Assembly: GCF_031987975.1 (NCBI RefSeq)
Contig: NZ_DALZYX010000003.1
Span: forward strand, 124,001 to 188,000
Reading direction: 5' to 3'
DNA from: Pseudescherichia sp031987975
GTDB taxonomy: Bacteria > Pseudomonadota > Gammaproteobacteria > Enterobacterales > Enterobacteriaceae
Length of the DNA: 64,000 nt
The number at the start of each line of letters is the position of its first letter. Position 1 is the first letter of the stretch. Under the pieces are notes generated by a model. That model saw nothing but the letters and a program-made list of their open reading frames with translations, did no database searches and was not told the origin of the DNA. The position numbers and the translations under genes are program-made. Shown piece by piece: positions 1 to 8,944 of this stretch.

Positions 1-749
1 GGGCTCCAGTAGCCCACCTCCGACAGCGCGCGGCGGCGGAAGGCGGCAATCACGCCGGAGACGGTGAATACCTGGCCGTAGACGCGCTGGGTACGCTTGA
101 TCAGGCCGATGATCGAGGAGAATTCGCCAACCTGCACGCGCCCCACCAGCGTGGAGCGGGTGCGGATGCGTGGGTTGCCGGTTACCGCGCCAACGCGAGG
201 ATACTGCAGCAGCGGTGCCACCAGGTAGGCCGCGGCGTCGCGATCCAGCAGCGCATCGCCATCAATACAGACCAGGAAGTCACTGCGCGCCGAGGCCGCA
301 CCGGTCTGCAACGCCACCGCCTTGCCCTGGTTCTCCGCCAGATGGATCACCCGCAGGCGCGGATACTCAATGGCCAGCTGATCCAGTACCTCGCCGGTGT
401 TATCTTTTGAACCGTCGTTGATGGCGATAACTTCAATATTTTCATAACGCTGCGCCAGCGCCGCCTCGATGGTCTCCCGTGCGTTCAGCCCCTCGTTATA
501 GCAAGGGATCAGGATAGAGATCAGCGGATTCCCCTCCAGCTCCGGCGGCGGCGTGTTTGGCCCCCAGGGCCAGTGACGCTCCCGGTGGAACCAGAAGTAG
601 AGCCCGCCGCTCATCCATAACGCTGACATAAACAGCGGCCAGAAGAAGACGAAGTTCAGGATCATGTCGCCGGTGAAAATAGCGGCCACCCCCAGCGGGA
701 AGCTGAACATCAGGCACAGTATGAGAAACGCTACAATGCGATCGGTCAT
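1..749 (-). CDS. pgaC: PgaC, poly-beta-1,6-N-acetylglucosamine synthase (partial)
   Basis: This is the N-terminal 249 codons of the inner-membrane glycosyltransferase family 2 enzyme that polymerises UDP-GlcNAc into PNAG for biofilm matrix; the C-terminal part lies outside the window. The reverse-strand translation starts MTDRIVAFLILCLMF, shows two hydrophobic segments (about residues 5-50) and then the GT-A domain, with an IDGDALLD block that fits the nucleotide-sugar/metal-binding Asp motif. The start overlaps the pgaB stop as ATGA, so translation is probably coupled. The order pgaA-pgaB-pgaC matches E. coli; pgaD would follow beyond base 1. Confidence 0.95.
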   Translation of the reverse strand, partial: MTDRIVAFLILCLMFSFPLGVAAIFTGDMILNFVFFWPLFMSALWMSGGLYFWFHRERHWPWGPNTPPPELEGNPLISILIPCYNEGLNARETIEAALAQRYENIEVIAINDGSKDNTGEVLDQLAIEYPRLRVIHLAENQGKAVALQTGAASARSDFLVCIDGDALLDRDAAAYLVAPLLQYPRVGAVTGNPRIRTRSTLVGRVQVGEFSSIIGLIKRTQRVYGQVFTVSGVIAAFRRRALSEVGYWS

Positions 750-2761
750 TTTTGTGGATACCAGTATGATGAGAAGGCAGAGCGGATCTCAGACATCTCG
801 GGTTGATCGTTAAGGAAATCGTCAGGGTAGTAGCCGTAGCTGTCCGCACCGCTCAGCTTGAGCTGGCGCATCCACTCGGTCATTTGTTTGCCACTGATAT
901 CTTTCTCTTTCGCGTCAGCACGCCAGTCCTGCGCCTGCAGTTCGAAGACGGTCTTCTCCAGCGCACCAGGGCGTTGGCCGACAATTTTCACCATTCTGTC
1001 CAGCCAGGCCTTGTCCTCGCCCTCCGGTACCCCTTCCATCCACGGCATCGCCATCGGTGCCGTCCAGTCGTAGGTAGTCAGGAAGTCGTCGAGGTTCTGC
1101 GCAAACCAGGCTTCGCTCTCCGGCTCCATGATGGGCGGCGCATAGATGTTGCGGGCGGTTTTCACCTGTGGCCCACGAATGGCGCGAACCGACGCGGTGA
1201 GATCGCGGGTAAAGTCGATCAGCGCCTTGCTCTTGAAGCGCGTCCAGCGTTCAAAGGTCTCCGGATTACTGCGGATCTCCTCGATGCTGCCCGGGAAGCC
1301 CGCCGCCTTGTAGGCGCGCAGCGCATCCGGTGAGGCGTCCTCGAAATCGCTCAGGAAGGCGTCATCGTGGAACAGCACGCCGTTGAAGGCAGCCCCTTTA
1401 GCCAGATCTTCGTAGATTTCAGTGATACGCCTGCGGGCCTCTGGATTCCACGGTGAGAGACGCACGTACTGCTTGCGCTCCACGGCGCTGCGCTTGGTTT
1501 CCGGGTTCCATGCCGTGACAAGCGGTAGCGAATCGTCCATCTGGAATGCCAGCACCGGCATCCAGGCGTACACTTTCACCCCACCGCGGCTCTGCAGCTG
1601 CCAGGAGATAAAGTTGAACAGATCGGAACGCATCGGCAGCCAGCGGTTCGGGAAGTAGAGCTCGTGAATGTTGCCGTCGCCCTTGGGATCGGCATACGCC
1701 TGCAGGAAGACGTGGGAGATCTTCATGTCGTAGACGCGCTGGATCAGCATGTCGATGTTGCGCCGCTGCTGGGCCGGATCCTTGTCATAGACATAGTCCA
1801 GATCGATATGCATCACGCGCATGTTCTGCTTCTCACGCACCTGGGCAACCTGGCTGGCAAAGGTTTTCAGCGACGGGTTGTTGGTGATCAGGATGCGCGG
1901 GATATCCTCCAGGTTAGCGGCGTTGGCCAGCCCCTCGTTGAGGGTAAAAGCCATCCGGTAGCCGTGCTGATGGATCAGCTTCAACGACGTCCCGTTGGCC
2001 GCCCCGTAGGGCCAGACCCAGGCACGAGGCGCTTTGCCGGTCACCTCGGTGATTTTATTGGTCACCAGGTCGAGATCCTTGTTGATGCGTGCCTCATACT
2101 CCTCGTCGGTTTCATACTTGCCGGTGGCCTTGATATAGGCCCGGTTGGCAATCGCCGGCTCCTTGCTGCCCTGCGGGTTCGCCTGAATGCCGTAGTGCGA
2201 GGCCCATGTGTGCGCCCCCACCTCTACCAGCGGCGACTCGCCCATCTCCTTCACCATCTGCCAGGTGGCGAACTTGTCACGCGCCGTTTTTAAGCCGCCG
2301 AAGTCGATGGGCTGGTTGGCTGGGGCATCAACCCAGCTGCCAACCGGGGCCCATACCGCAGGCCAGTTGTAGGCTTTGAGGATCGGCCAGACGCGGGTAT
2401 AGAAGCTGCTGTAGCCATCGTCAAAGGTCAGCATGACCGCTTTCTGTGGCAGGGTAATTTTGCCGTCGTGGGCGTCCAGCACCTGCTGTGCGGAAACGGG
2501 TTGATAACCATTGTCCCGCAGCCAGGCAATCTGATCGTTTAGTGCACTGGTCCGAACGGAGAGATAGCGCTGGTCCGCAGCGCCATCCTCAACATCGTGA
2601 TAGCCCAGTACCAGGAAACTGTTTTTTGGCCACTCCTGATCCGCGTTCAGCGGCGGTCTGGCAGAAGGTGGAAGATATTCCGGCTTCTCAGCACTGCTAC
2701 AGGCGGTGATGAGCATCCATCCGGCGATGAGTGTTGCGGCTCGCAGCCATTTATTAAACAT
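746..2761 (-). CDS. pgaB: PgaB, PNAG N-deacetylase lipoprotein
   Basis: This 671-residue outer-membrane lipoprotein partially deacetylates PNAG in the periplasm, which is needed for export through PgaA. The signal peptide ends in a lipobox (LITACSS, Cys21). The N-terminal polysaccharide deacetylase domain carries LTFDDGY with Asp114/Asp115 and an HTWASH motif with His184/His189, matching the catalytic and metal ligands of E. coli PgaB. The C-terminal half (about residues 310-670) corresponds to the family's glycoside-hydrolase-like PNAG-binding domain. Length matches E. coli (672). It lies 9 bp after pgaA and overlaps pgaC by 4 nt, so the three genes form one operon. Confidence 0.97.
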   Translation of the reverse strand: MFNKWLRAATLIAGWMLITACSSAEKPEYLPPSARPPLNADQEWPKNSFLVLGYHDVEDGAADQRYLSVRTSALNDQIAWLRDNGYQPVSAQQVLDAHDGKITLPQKAVMLTFDDGYSSFYTRVWPILKAYNWPAVWAPVGSWVDAPANQPIDFGGLKTARDKFATWQMVKEMGESPLVEVGAHTWASHYGIQANPQGSKEPAIANRAYIKATGKYETDEEYEARINKDLDLVTNKITEVTGKAPRAWVWPYGAANGTSLKLIHQHGYRMAFTLNEGLANAANLEDIPRILITNNPSLKTFASQVAQVREKQNMRVMHIDLDYVYDKDPAQQRRNIDMLIQRVYDMKISHVFLQAYADPKGDGNIHELYFPNRWLPMRSDLFNFISWQLQSRGGVKVYAWMPVLAFQMDDSLPLVTAWNPETKRSAVERKQYVRLSPWNPEARRRITEIYEDLAKGAAFNGVLFHDDAFLSDFEDASPDALRAYKAAGFPGSIEEIRSNPETFERWTRFKSKALIDFTRDLTASVRAIRGPQVKTARNIYAPPIMEPESEAWFAQNLDDFLTTYDWTAPMAMPWMEGVPEGEDKAWLDRMVKIVGQRPGALEKTVFELQAQDWRADAKEKDISGKQMTEWMRQLKLSGADSYGYYPDDFLNDQPEMSEIRSAFSSYWYPQK

Positions 2762-2770
2762 GACCTGTCC

Positions 2771-5233
2771 TCAGAACCTGACATTCAAATCAAATGCGAG
2801 GGAGATATTCCGCTCACGCTTACCGTCATAGGGACGTTTATCCCAGGTCAGCATCAATCCGCCGTCCACGACGTTGTTCCACTGAACCCGTTGTCCATAC
2901 CCAAATTGGTTTATTGCTCCGACGCTGTGGCCTTTTTGCCAGTAGGCACCGGTCCCAGCGGCAATCTCCTGTTTCCATACCGTGTCGTAGTGCTGATACA
3001 TCACGTGCTCGGCAGTCAGCGCCGGTACGACAGAGAGATCGCGTTTCGGGTTGTAGTAGTAGACATCCTCCTTGGTGTTGGTGCTGCCGCTAATGCCCGG
3101 CGTGAAGTCGAGGGTAAAGCGCGGAGTGGTCCACAGCCGCTCTTTGCCGCTCAAACCGTATTCAATGCGATCGTTATCATCAGAGAAGTGTGAGGCGGCG
3201 AAGGTCAGCTGGTACTCACGACGCTCGGTCTGGTGCCAGCGCAGGAAAAGATCGCCACCGTTGGCGTAGACGTTGTTGCGCAGGGCGCGCAGCGGCGTAT
3301 TGCGCGACAGCCGCTCCACGTTGCCGCCCAGACGCCAGTTATCATTGAAGTCATGCCAGGCCGACAGGCGTCCGCCCGTCTTCTGCCCGTCACCGTAGTT
3401 ACGCGTCGATACCTCCATTTCGGCCCAGTAGTCACGCGCCGTCCATTCGGCACCGACGCCAAGATCGCGGTTGATCCCCTTGCCCTCTTCAAATTCGCCG
3501 CTGGCGAAGTTATAGGCCGTGAAGAGCCGCCAGTTGTCGCCGATCGGCGGGCTGTAAAGTGCCGAGTTGAGGGTGAAGTCGTGCTGGCCGCTCACCGGGC
3601 TGTCAGAGGAGATCCCCTGCGAGCCGTTGATCCGCAGCTCGGTCTTCTTGTGTACGTCACGGGCGCGGGCGAGACGCAGGGAGGATTCATCATCCGGGCT
3701 GCGCTTTATCACGTCGTTGGTCAGCTCGTCTGCCTGCCGCCACTCCTGTAACTCAAGGGCGTTCCAGGCCTGCTGTTTCTCCAGCTCCAGGTTGCTCGGC
3801 TCGATCACCTCCGCCAGCTTAAGCTCGCGCTCGGCCTGGCGCGGCAGGCCACGGGCGAGCAGCACCGAGGCGTAGGTGACGCGCAGCGCCTGGTTACCGG
3901 AGCCGGTACGTGCCAGCCACTCGGCGCGTTTCTGTGCCTCCGGCAGGTTATTAGTCTCGATCTCATACTGGGTCAGCAGGGTCTGGCCCAGCAGCCAGCT
4001 ATCGTTCGGCTGCGGTACAGGGGAACCTAAAACCCGGGTCAGGTAGGGGCTTTGTTTGATCAGATCGTCAACCTGACGTTTCGCCGCCGGGTAATTGCCG
4101 CTGTCGATATGGGCGTAGAAGAGGTCCTGCTGATCATCCTCGGTAAGCGGCGTCGCCGGGATTGGGCCGTTGGGATAGTAGATCGCCATCAGCATCTCTT
4201 CGGCTTTTTCAGGATTTTTTTCTGCAAGGTAAGCCGAGGCCACCCAGCGTTTGGCATAGTTCGGGATCGGCTGGCCGTCGGCGGAGAGGGACTCATACTC
4301 CCTAACGGTCTCCTTGGTACGCTTGCGAATAACCAGCGCCCCCAGACGGTCAATACGAGCGCGGCGCACGTCGGCCTGCGCCGAAGGATCGTCCTTCCAG
4401 GCGGCGAGCAGGGCGTCGTAGCGGGCGATGGCTTTATCCGCGACGAGGAAACGCTCCTCTTCGTTGCGGGTAGGGGTAAATGCCGAACGTACGGTCTGCG
4501 CGACCGCGTCCAGCTCAAGGCGTCGTTCAAGCGGGCCGGAAGCCGCTGACGGCGGCGTCAGATCCAGCGCTGGACCGGCGATGCGGTTGGCAGAGAGCAC
4601 CGCCAGCTTGGTGTCCCGGGCACTTTTGTTCTGCGGATCCAGGGCCTCAGCCCGGCTGGTCGCCAGCAGCGCATCCCAGTTCTTACCCTGGGAATGATAG
4701 ACATAGGCCACCAGCGCATCACGCTCGGCCCCCGGCTCTTCCGCCGCCCATTTGTTGGCTTCGGTAATTGCCTGCTCGTTACGGCGGGCATCGGCCAGGG
4801 TCATGATCCAGCCGGTGCGCGCATCAGCATTCTTTGGATCTTCCTTAAGGACGTTCTCCCAGACGGCTAATGATGCATTCCAGTTTTTCTGGTTACGCAA
4901 CGCACGGGCAACGGCAATTTTCCCACGTGGCGGAACCTGAAGGCGGTCCTGGTAACGCTGCCAGATACGAATCGTCTCGGCATTGTCATCTGCCCAGGCG
5001 GTAACCTGCAGCCAGTCAGCCACCTGATCGGGCGTGAGCGGCGTCTGCTGTTCCTGAGCTTTTAAGTAATTCAGCAGCGGCGCTCGCTCCCCATCACGCG
5101 CCTGTACAATCAGGGCATCGTATTCAGGAGAGGCTCCGTACGCCAGCGTCGGCAGAATAATGCTTGCAGTAAATAAGCACGTTCCGGAACGAAAGCGTTT
5201 TACTAAATTGTTACGTCGGTGAATGCTGAACAT
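2771..5233 (-). CDS. pgaA: PgaA, PNAG export outer-membrane porin
   Basis: This 820-residue protein is the outer-membrane secretin-like porin for PNAG. An N-terminal signal peptide is followed by a helical TPR superhelix (about residues 40-510) that binds PgaB and polymer in the periplasm, then a C-terminal beta-barrel. The chain ends in Phe (SLAFDLNVRF), typical of Bam-assembled barrels. E. coli PgaA is 807 residues. It is first in the pga operon. The Shine-Dalgarno region AAGGAAATAAGGACAGC holds two GGA motifs, which fits the translational repression by CsrA known for E. coli pgaA. Confidence 0.96.
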   Translation of the reverse strand: MFSIHRRNNLVKRFRSGTCLFTASIILPTLAYGASPEYDALIVQARDGERAPLLNYLKAQEQQTPLTPDQVADWLQVTAWADDNAETIRIWQRYQDRLQVPPRGKIAVARALRNQKNWNASLAVWENVLKEDPKNADARTGWIMTLADARRNEQAITEANKWAAEEPGAERDALVAYVYHSQGKNWDALLATSRAEALDPQNKSARDTKLAVLSANRIAGPALDLTPPSAASGPLERRLELDAVAQTVRSAFTPTRNEEERFLVADKAIARYDALLAAWKDDPSAQADVRRARIDRLGALVIRKRTKETVREYESLSADGQPIPNYAKRWVASAYLAEKNPEKAEEMLMAIYYPNGPIPATPLTEDDQQDLFYAHIDSGNYPAAKRQVDDLIKQSPYLTRVLGSPVPQPNDSWLLGQTLLTQYEIETNNLPEAQKRAEWLARTGSGNQALRVTYASVLLARGLPRQAERELKLAEVIEPSNLELEKQQAWNALELQEWRQADELTNDVIKRSPDDESSLRLARARDVHKKTELRINGSQGISSDSPVSGQHDFTLNSALYSPPIGDNWRLFTAYNFASGEFEEGKGINRDLGVGAEWTARDYWAEMEVSTRNYGDGQKTGGRLSAWHDFNDNWRLGGNVERLSRNTPLRALRNNVYANGGDLFLRWHQTERREYQLTFAASHFSDDNDRIEYGLSGKERLWTTPRFTLDFTPGISGSTNTKEDVYYYNPKRDLSVVPALTAEHVMYQHYDTVWKQEIAAGTGAYWQKGHSVGAINQFGYGQRVQWNNVVDGGLMLTWDKRPYDGKRERNISLAFDLNVRF

Positions 5234-5630
5234 AGCTGTGCTGTCCTTATTTCCTTATGCCGGAATAAATAAGCATTATCATTAATATGCTGCTGCAATA
5301 AGCGAGGGGCATCCCCGCACATCACGGTAATTTATTAGGTTTCACACAAAATTAATTTAATTTAATACTTTCTTCGTATTTCAATGGGTTCCAGAGTATA
5401 TTAAGGCACGTTTTAAAAATAAGATTTTCATGTGTGCAAACGTTAGCAGCGGAATATTTTTTTTACCATCACTGTTAAACAGGTCACGTTAAAAAAAACA
5501 TTTTAACATCGCTTTTTCTAATACTTTTGGGATTTAACTCTGCACAGCAGTGAAAAACAGTTGAAATGCGGCACTTTTATCCGTGCAGGTAAAAGTTGAC
5601 TTATTTTATAAAAAGGGTACTTTTCAGGAC
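5234..5630. promoter_or_regulatory. pgaA leader and divergent pgaA/GlxA-type regulator promoters
   Basis: A 397-bp AT-rich divergent intergenic region. On the minus strand, next to pgaA, there are GGA motifs around the ribosome binding site (5236-5255) and a small hairpin at 5306-5316 (ggggcatcccc), compatible with a CsrA-bound untranslated leader as in E. coli. CsrA binding itself is inference. The right half should hold the promoter of the regulator at 5631. I see no convincing ORF or RNA gene here. Confidence 0.5.
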
Positions 5631-6611
5631 ATGAAAACGTTTCTTATTATTGTTCCTGATGGCGGAATGTTATTTGAAGCCGCTGGTATTGCCGATATTC
5701 TGATGCACGCTAACCGCCTGCATCTGGAAGAGTTTTCCACTGCCCGCTACCGGATAGACATCGCTACGACCCAGCCCCACCAGGTTATTCATGGCCAGTC
5801 GGGCTTAAATCTGCTGGCGGATTTCAGGCTGGTGGATCTCGATTATGCCGAGCCGCGGGATACCATTATGGTCACCGGCAAGGGTATGAATGAGCAGGAG
5901 AACAGCGCAGTAATAGATTGGCTACGGCTGGCCGCGCCCCATGCGCGACGGGTGGTCTCTATCTGCGGCGGCGCGCTGCTGCTAGCCCAGGCGGGCCTGC
6001 TGGATGGTCGCCGGGCGACGACCCACTGGCGGCGGCTGGAGGAGATGCAGTCCCGCTATCCGCTGGTAAGGGTCGAAGGCGGGCCGCTCTATATTCAGGA
6101 TGGCCACATCTGGACCTCTGCCGGGGTCAGCTCTGGCTTCGACCTCACGCTGGCGCTGGTGGAAGAGGACTATGGCTTTACGCTGGCTCGCGACGTTGCC
6201 CAGGACCTGGTGATGTACCTGCGCCGCCCCGGCGGGCAGATGCAGTTCAGCCGTTTTCAGCTGCTTGATGCCGACAGCCCCGGCCCGATTGGCGAGGTGC
6301 AGCGCTGGATCCATGCTAACCTGACCGCCGATCTGTCGGTAGAAACGCTGGCGGATCGGGCGGCGATGAGTCCCCGCAACTTTACCCGCGTCTTTACCCG
6401 TGAAACGGGAACGACCCCTGCCCGCTATGTGGCAGAGGCGCGGCTGGCCGCAGCCAGAGACCGTCTCGAACAAACCCTCGACACGCTGGATCGCGTGGCG
6501 GCGGCAACCGGTTTTGGCAGCAGTATTAATTTGCGCAGGATTTTTGAAAAGCAGCTCAAACTCACCCCAGGTGAGTATCGCCAGCGCTTCCACAGCCGTA
6601 AGATGGCGTAA
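5631..6611 (+). CDS. GlxA-family transcriptional regulator (DJ-1/PfpI-like plus AraC HTH)
   Basis: A 326-residue regulator. Residues 1-190 form a DJ-1/PfpI class-I amidotransferase-like domain with the nucleophile-elbow Cys112 in VVSICGGALLLAQ and a THW motif after it. The C-terminal region (about 220-320) is an AraC-type double helix-turn-helix (LADRAAMSPRNFTRVF). The ATG at 5631 is chosen because CAGGA precedes it and family members start MKxFLIIVPDGG; a GTG at 5583 would add 16 residues with no support. It lies 91 bp upstream of a GAPDH gene on the same strand and may regulate it. Effector and targets are unknown. Confidence 0.88.
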   Translation: MKTFLIIVPDGGMLFEAAGIADILMHANRLHLEEFSTARYRIDIATTQPHQVIHGQSGLNLLADFRLVDLDYAEPRDTIMVTGKGMNEQENSAVIDWLRLAAPHARRVVSICGGALLLAQAGLLDGRRATTHWRRLEEMQSRYPLVRVEGGPLYIQDGHIWTSAGVSSGFDLTLALVEEDYGFTLARDVAQDLVMYLRRPGGQMQFSRFQLLDADSPGPIGEVQRWIHANLTADLSVETLADRAAMSPRNFTRVFTRETGTTPARYVAEARLAAARDRLEQTLDTLDRVAAATGFGSSINLRRIFEKQLKLTPGEYRQRFHSRKMA

Positions 6612-6702
6612 AGTGATCCTTTTTTGTCATTTACGCCATAACGGACGCGGCCTACTCTGATTCCAGGTTCTGATTCCAGTTACAGCATAACAGGAGTACA
6701 TC

Positions 6703-7713
6703 ATGGTTAAGGTCGGTATTAATGGCTTCGGCAGGATCGGTCGCAACGTGTTACGTGCCGCGTTAGGTAATGCAGAAATTGAGATCGTGGCAATTAACGA
6801 TCTGACGGACAGCAAAACCCTGGCGCATCTGTTAAAGCATGACTCATTGCTGGGCACGCTCTCCGTGCCGGTCGAGGCGGCGGAAGGTGAACTGAAGGTT
6901 GACGGTAAAGCCGTAAGGGTCTTTTCCGAGCGCGATCCGGCGAATATTCCCTGGGCCAGCGTTGGCGTCGAGATTGTTATTGAAGCTACCGGCTTCTTTA
7001 CCGATCGCGAAAAGGCGGCGGTGCATATCACCAGCGGCGGCGCTAAGCGGGTGATCATCTCTGCCCCTGGCAAAAACGACGATCTCACTATCGTGTTGGG
7101 GGTGAACCACAACAGCTACGATCCACAGAAGCATTTTGTGGTGAGCAACGGCAGCTGTACCACCAACGGGCTGGCCCCCGCCGCCCAGGTGTTGCATCAG
7201 CATTTTGGCATTGAGCATGGCCTGATGAATACCACCCATGCCTACACTAACAGCCAGGCGCTGCACGATCAGCCGGAGAAAGATCTGCGTGGTGCGCGTG
7301 CCGCGGCCCTGTCGATTGTTCCCTACTCCAGCGGGGCAGCGAAAGCGCTGGGACGTGTGATCCCAGAACTCGAGGGTCGCCTGACTGGCTACTCGCTGCG
7401 TGTGCCGGTGCCGGTGGTCTCGATAGTTGACCTGACCGTGACCCTCAAGCGCGATGTGACCGTCGATGAAGTCAATGACGCCTTCCGTCAGGCCGCCGCC
7501 GAGGGTCCGTTGCAGGGCATCCTTGGCTACAGCGACGAGCCGCTGGTCTCCAGCGACTACCAGGGCGACCCGCGATCCTCAATTATCGACGGCCTCTCTA
7601 CGCTGGTTATCGGCGGTAAGCTGGTCAAGATCCTCGCCTGGTATGACAATGAGTGGGGCTTCTCCAACCGTCTGGTTGATCTTGCGAAGCTGATGGCGCA
7701 GCGCGGCCTGTAG
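6703..7713 (+). CDS. Type I glyceraldehyde-3-phosphate dehydrogenase paralogue
   Basis: A full-length 336-residue NAD(P)-dependent GAPDH-family enzyme. The Rossmann motif GINGFGRIGR is at residues 5-14, with INDLTD (31-36) at the usual NAD-discriminating position. The catalytic Cys152 lies in NGSCTTNG, and His179 is in NTTHAYT. The usual enteric GapA motif is ASCTTNC, so the residues around the nucleophile differ (Ala to Gly, second Cys to Gly). E. coli gapA lies elsewhere, so this is probably a second copy, perhaps gluconeogenic, alternative-substrate or inhibitor-resistant. A good Shine-Dalgarno (aacaggagtacatc) precedes the ATG. It converges on the MFS gene with a 22-bp gap. Confidence 0.9.
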   Translation: MVKVGINGFGRIGRNVLRAALGNAEIEIVAINDLTDSKTLAHLLKHDSLLGTLSVPVEAAEGELKVDGKAVRVFSERDPANIPWASVGVEIVIEATGFFTDREKAAVHITSGGAKRVIISAPGKNDDLTIVLGVNHNSYDPQKHFVVSNGSCTTNGLAPAAQVLHQHFGIEHGLMNTTHAYTNSQALHDQPEKDLRGARAAALSIVPYSSGAAKALGRVIPELEGRLTGYSLRVPVPVVSIVDLTVTLKRDVTVDEVNDAFRQAAAEGPLQGILGYSDEPLVSSDYQGDPRSSIIDGLSTLVIGGKLVKILAWYDNEWGFSNRLVDLAKLMAQRGL

Positions 7714-7723
7714 CGCTCTCCAC

Positions 7724-7749
7724 GCGGCCCTGGTTTTAGCCAGGGTCGC
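7724..7749. terminator. Candidate bidirectional hairpin between convergent GAPDH and MFS genes
   Basis: GCGGCCCTGG pairs with CCAGGGTCGC around a TTTTAG loop; the stem is nearly perfect and contains the MFS stop codon in its loop. No strong T-run follows on either strand, so intrinsic terminator strength is uncertain. Confidence 0.4.
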
Positions 7750-8944
7750 TTTGCCTGCGAGCCACCAGCAGCCCAAGCTGGAAGACGACACAGCAGACGA
7801 GGCTGGCCGCGATAAGCACGGCAAAAACATCTCCACGAGGAAGAAGCGTAAGCAGCACACCGGTGATTACCGGGTTGATGGCTCCCCCAAGGCTGCCCAA
7901 ATTCTGGAATGAGAAGTAGAGCGCCCTCTCCTGAGGCGGCGCAATGCGGTCGATCACCCGGTACTGTAACGGCATGAAGATAATCTCCCCGAACGAGAAG
8001 GTAAACATGCCTGCGATCCAGAGCGGGAGAGATCTGTCCGCCTGGCTAAACAGAAACAGCCCGACGATCAGACCCAGTGTGCCCAGTAAAAAACCTTGCC
8101 TGTCGGTAACCCTCTCCAGCCAGCGCCCGATTGCATACTGAAACAGCACCACCGTTAACGCATTGGTTATAATAAGCAGTGAAATAATGCGGCTAATCGT
8201 TCCGGCATCGCTATCCACCATCAAGATTTGCGAGATACAGCTGGCGAAACGATCGAATACAAAGGATCCAAGAAAGATGGCAGCGGTAAATACCAGCAAC
8301 AGCCTAAAGCGTTTTTTATCACCGGGATGGCCGTTACCCGCTCTGCTATTCTGATCTGACGCCGTTGCCCTCACCTTAAGGCGTGCAGTGAGAACAATAG
8401 CCAACAGCCCCGTCAGGGCTGATAGTGCAAAGGGGATAAAAACACCGCTGCTGGACAGGGCTGCGCCTATGGCTGGCCCCGCCATCCAGCCAATATTGAT
8501 AAAGGTATAGTTCAGCGAAAATACCTTTGTCTTCTCTCCCTCATGAAAATTGTCGGAAATAAAGCACTTGATAATGGTCGAATAGAGGGCATAAGCGCAG
8601 TTAATTAGCGTAAAGCTGATAACAAACACTACCACCGAATAGACGGAGCCAAGAATAATAAAGGCCAGAGCGAACACCAGCAGCGAGAGGGTAAGTAGCT
8701 TCTTATGGCTAAAATGGTTTGCAAGTTTTCCCGACGGGATACTCAACAGAATACCGGCCACCATCGATAGTGTTAATACTGTCCCGGTATCAATAATGCT
8801 CATGCCCAGCTGGTTGTGTAAGAACAGCGGCAAGAATGGGAGAGTCGCACCTCTCCCAACGGTAGCAAGAAACGATCCCGCAACCAGCATAACGATATTT
8901 GCCCGACCCAGGTGCGGAGAACGTAACGCGCTTTCGTTAATCAA
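7736..8944 (-). CDS. MFS efflux transporter of the ATP-grasp operon
   Basis: A 402-residue major facilitator superfamily protein with about 12 predicted transmembrane segments and a soluble, charged central loop (about 190-210, RATASDQNSRAGNGHPGDKKR). It is the last gene of a five-gene operon. Its apparent TTG start overlaps the stop of the upstream ATP-grasp gene as TTGA, suggesting translational coupling; the next in-frame ATG (MLVAGSF, residue 19) would cut into the first helix region. By position it probably exports the operon's product and may confer self-resistance. Substrate cannot be read from the sequence. Confidence 0.85.
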   Translation of the reverse strand: MINESALRSPHLGRANIVMLVAGSFLATVGRGATLPFLPLFLHNQLGMSIIDTGTVLTLSMVAGILLSIPSGKLANHFSHKKLLTLSLLVFALAFIILGSVYSVVVFVISFTLINCAYALYSTIIKCFISDNFHEGEKTKVFSLNYTFINIGWMAGPAIGAALSSSGVFIPFALSALTGLLAIVLTARLKVRATASDQNSRAGNGHPGDKKRFRLLLVFTAAIFLGSFVFDRFASCISQILMVDSDAGTISRIISLLIITNALTVVLFQYAIGRWLERVTDRQGFLLGTLGLIVGLFLFSQADRSLPLWIAGMFTFSFGEIIFMPLQYRVIDRIAPPQERALYFSFQNLGSLGGAINPVITGVLLTLLPRGDVFAVLIAASLVCCVVFQLGLLVARRQSDPG

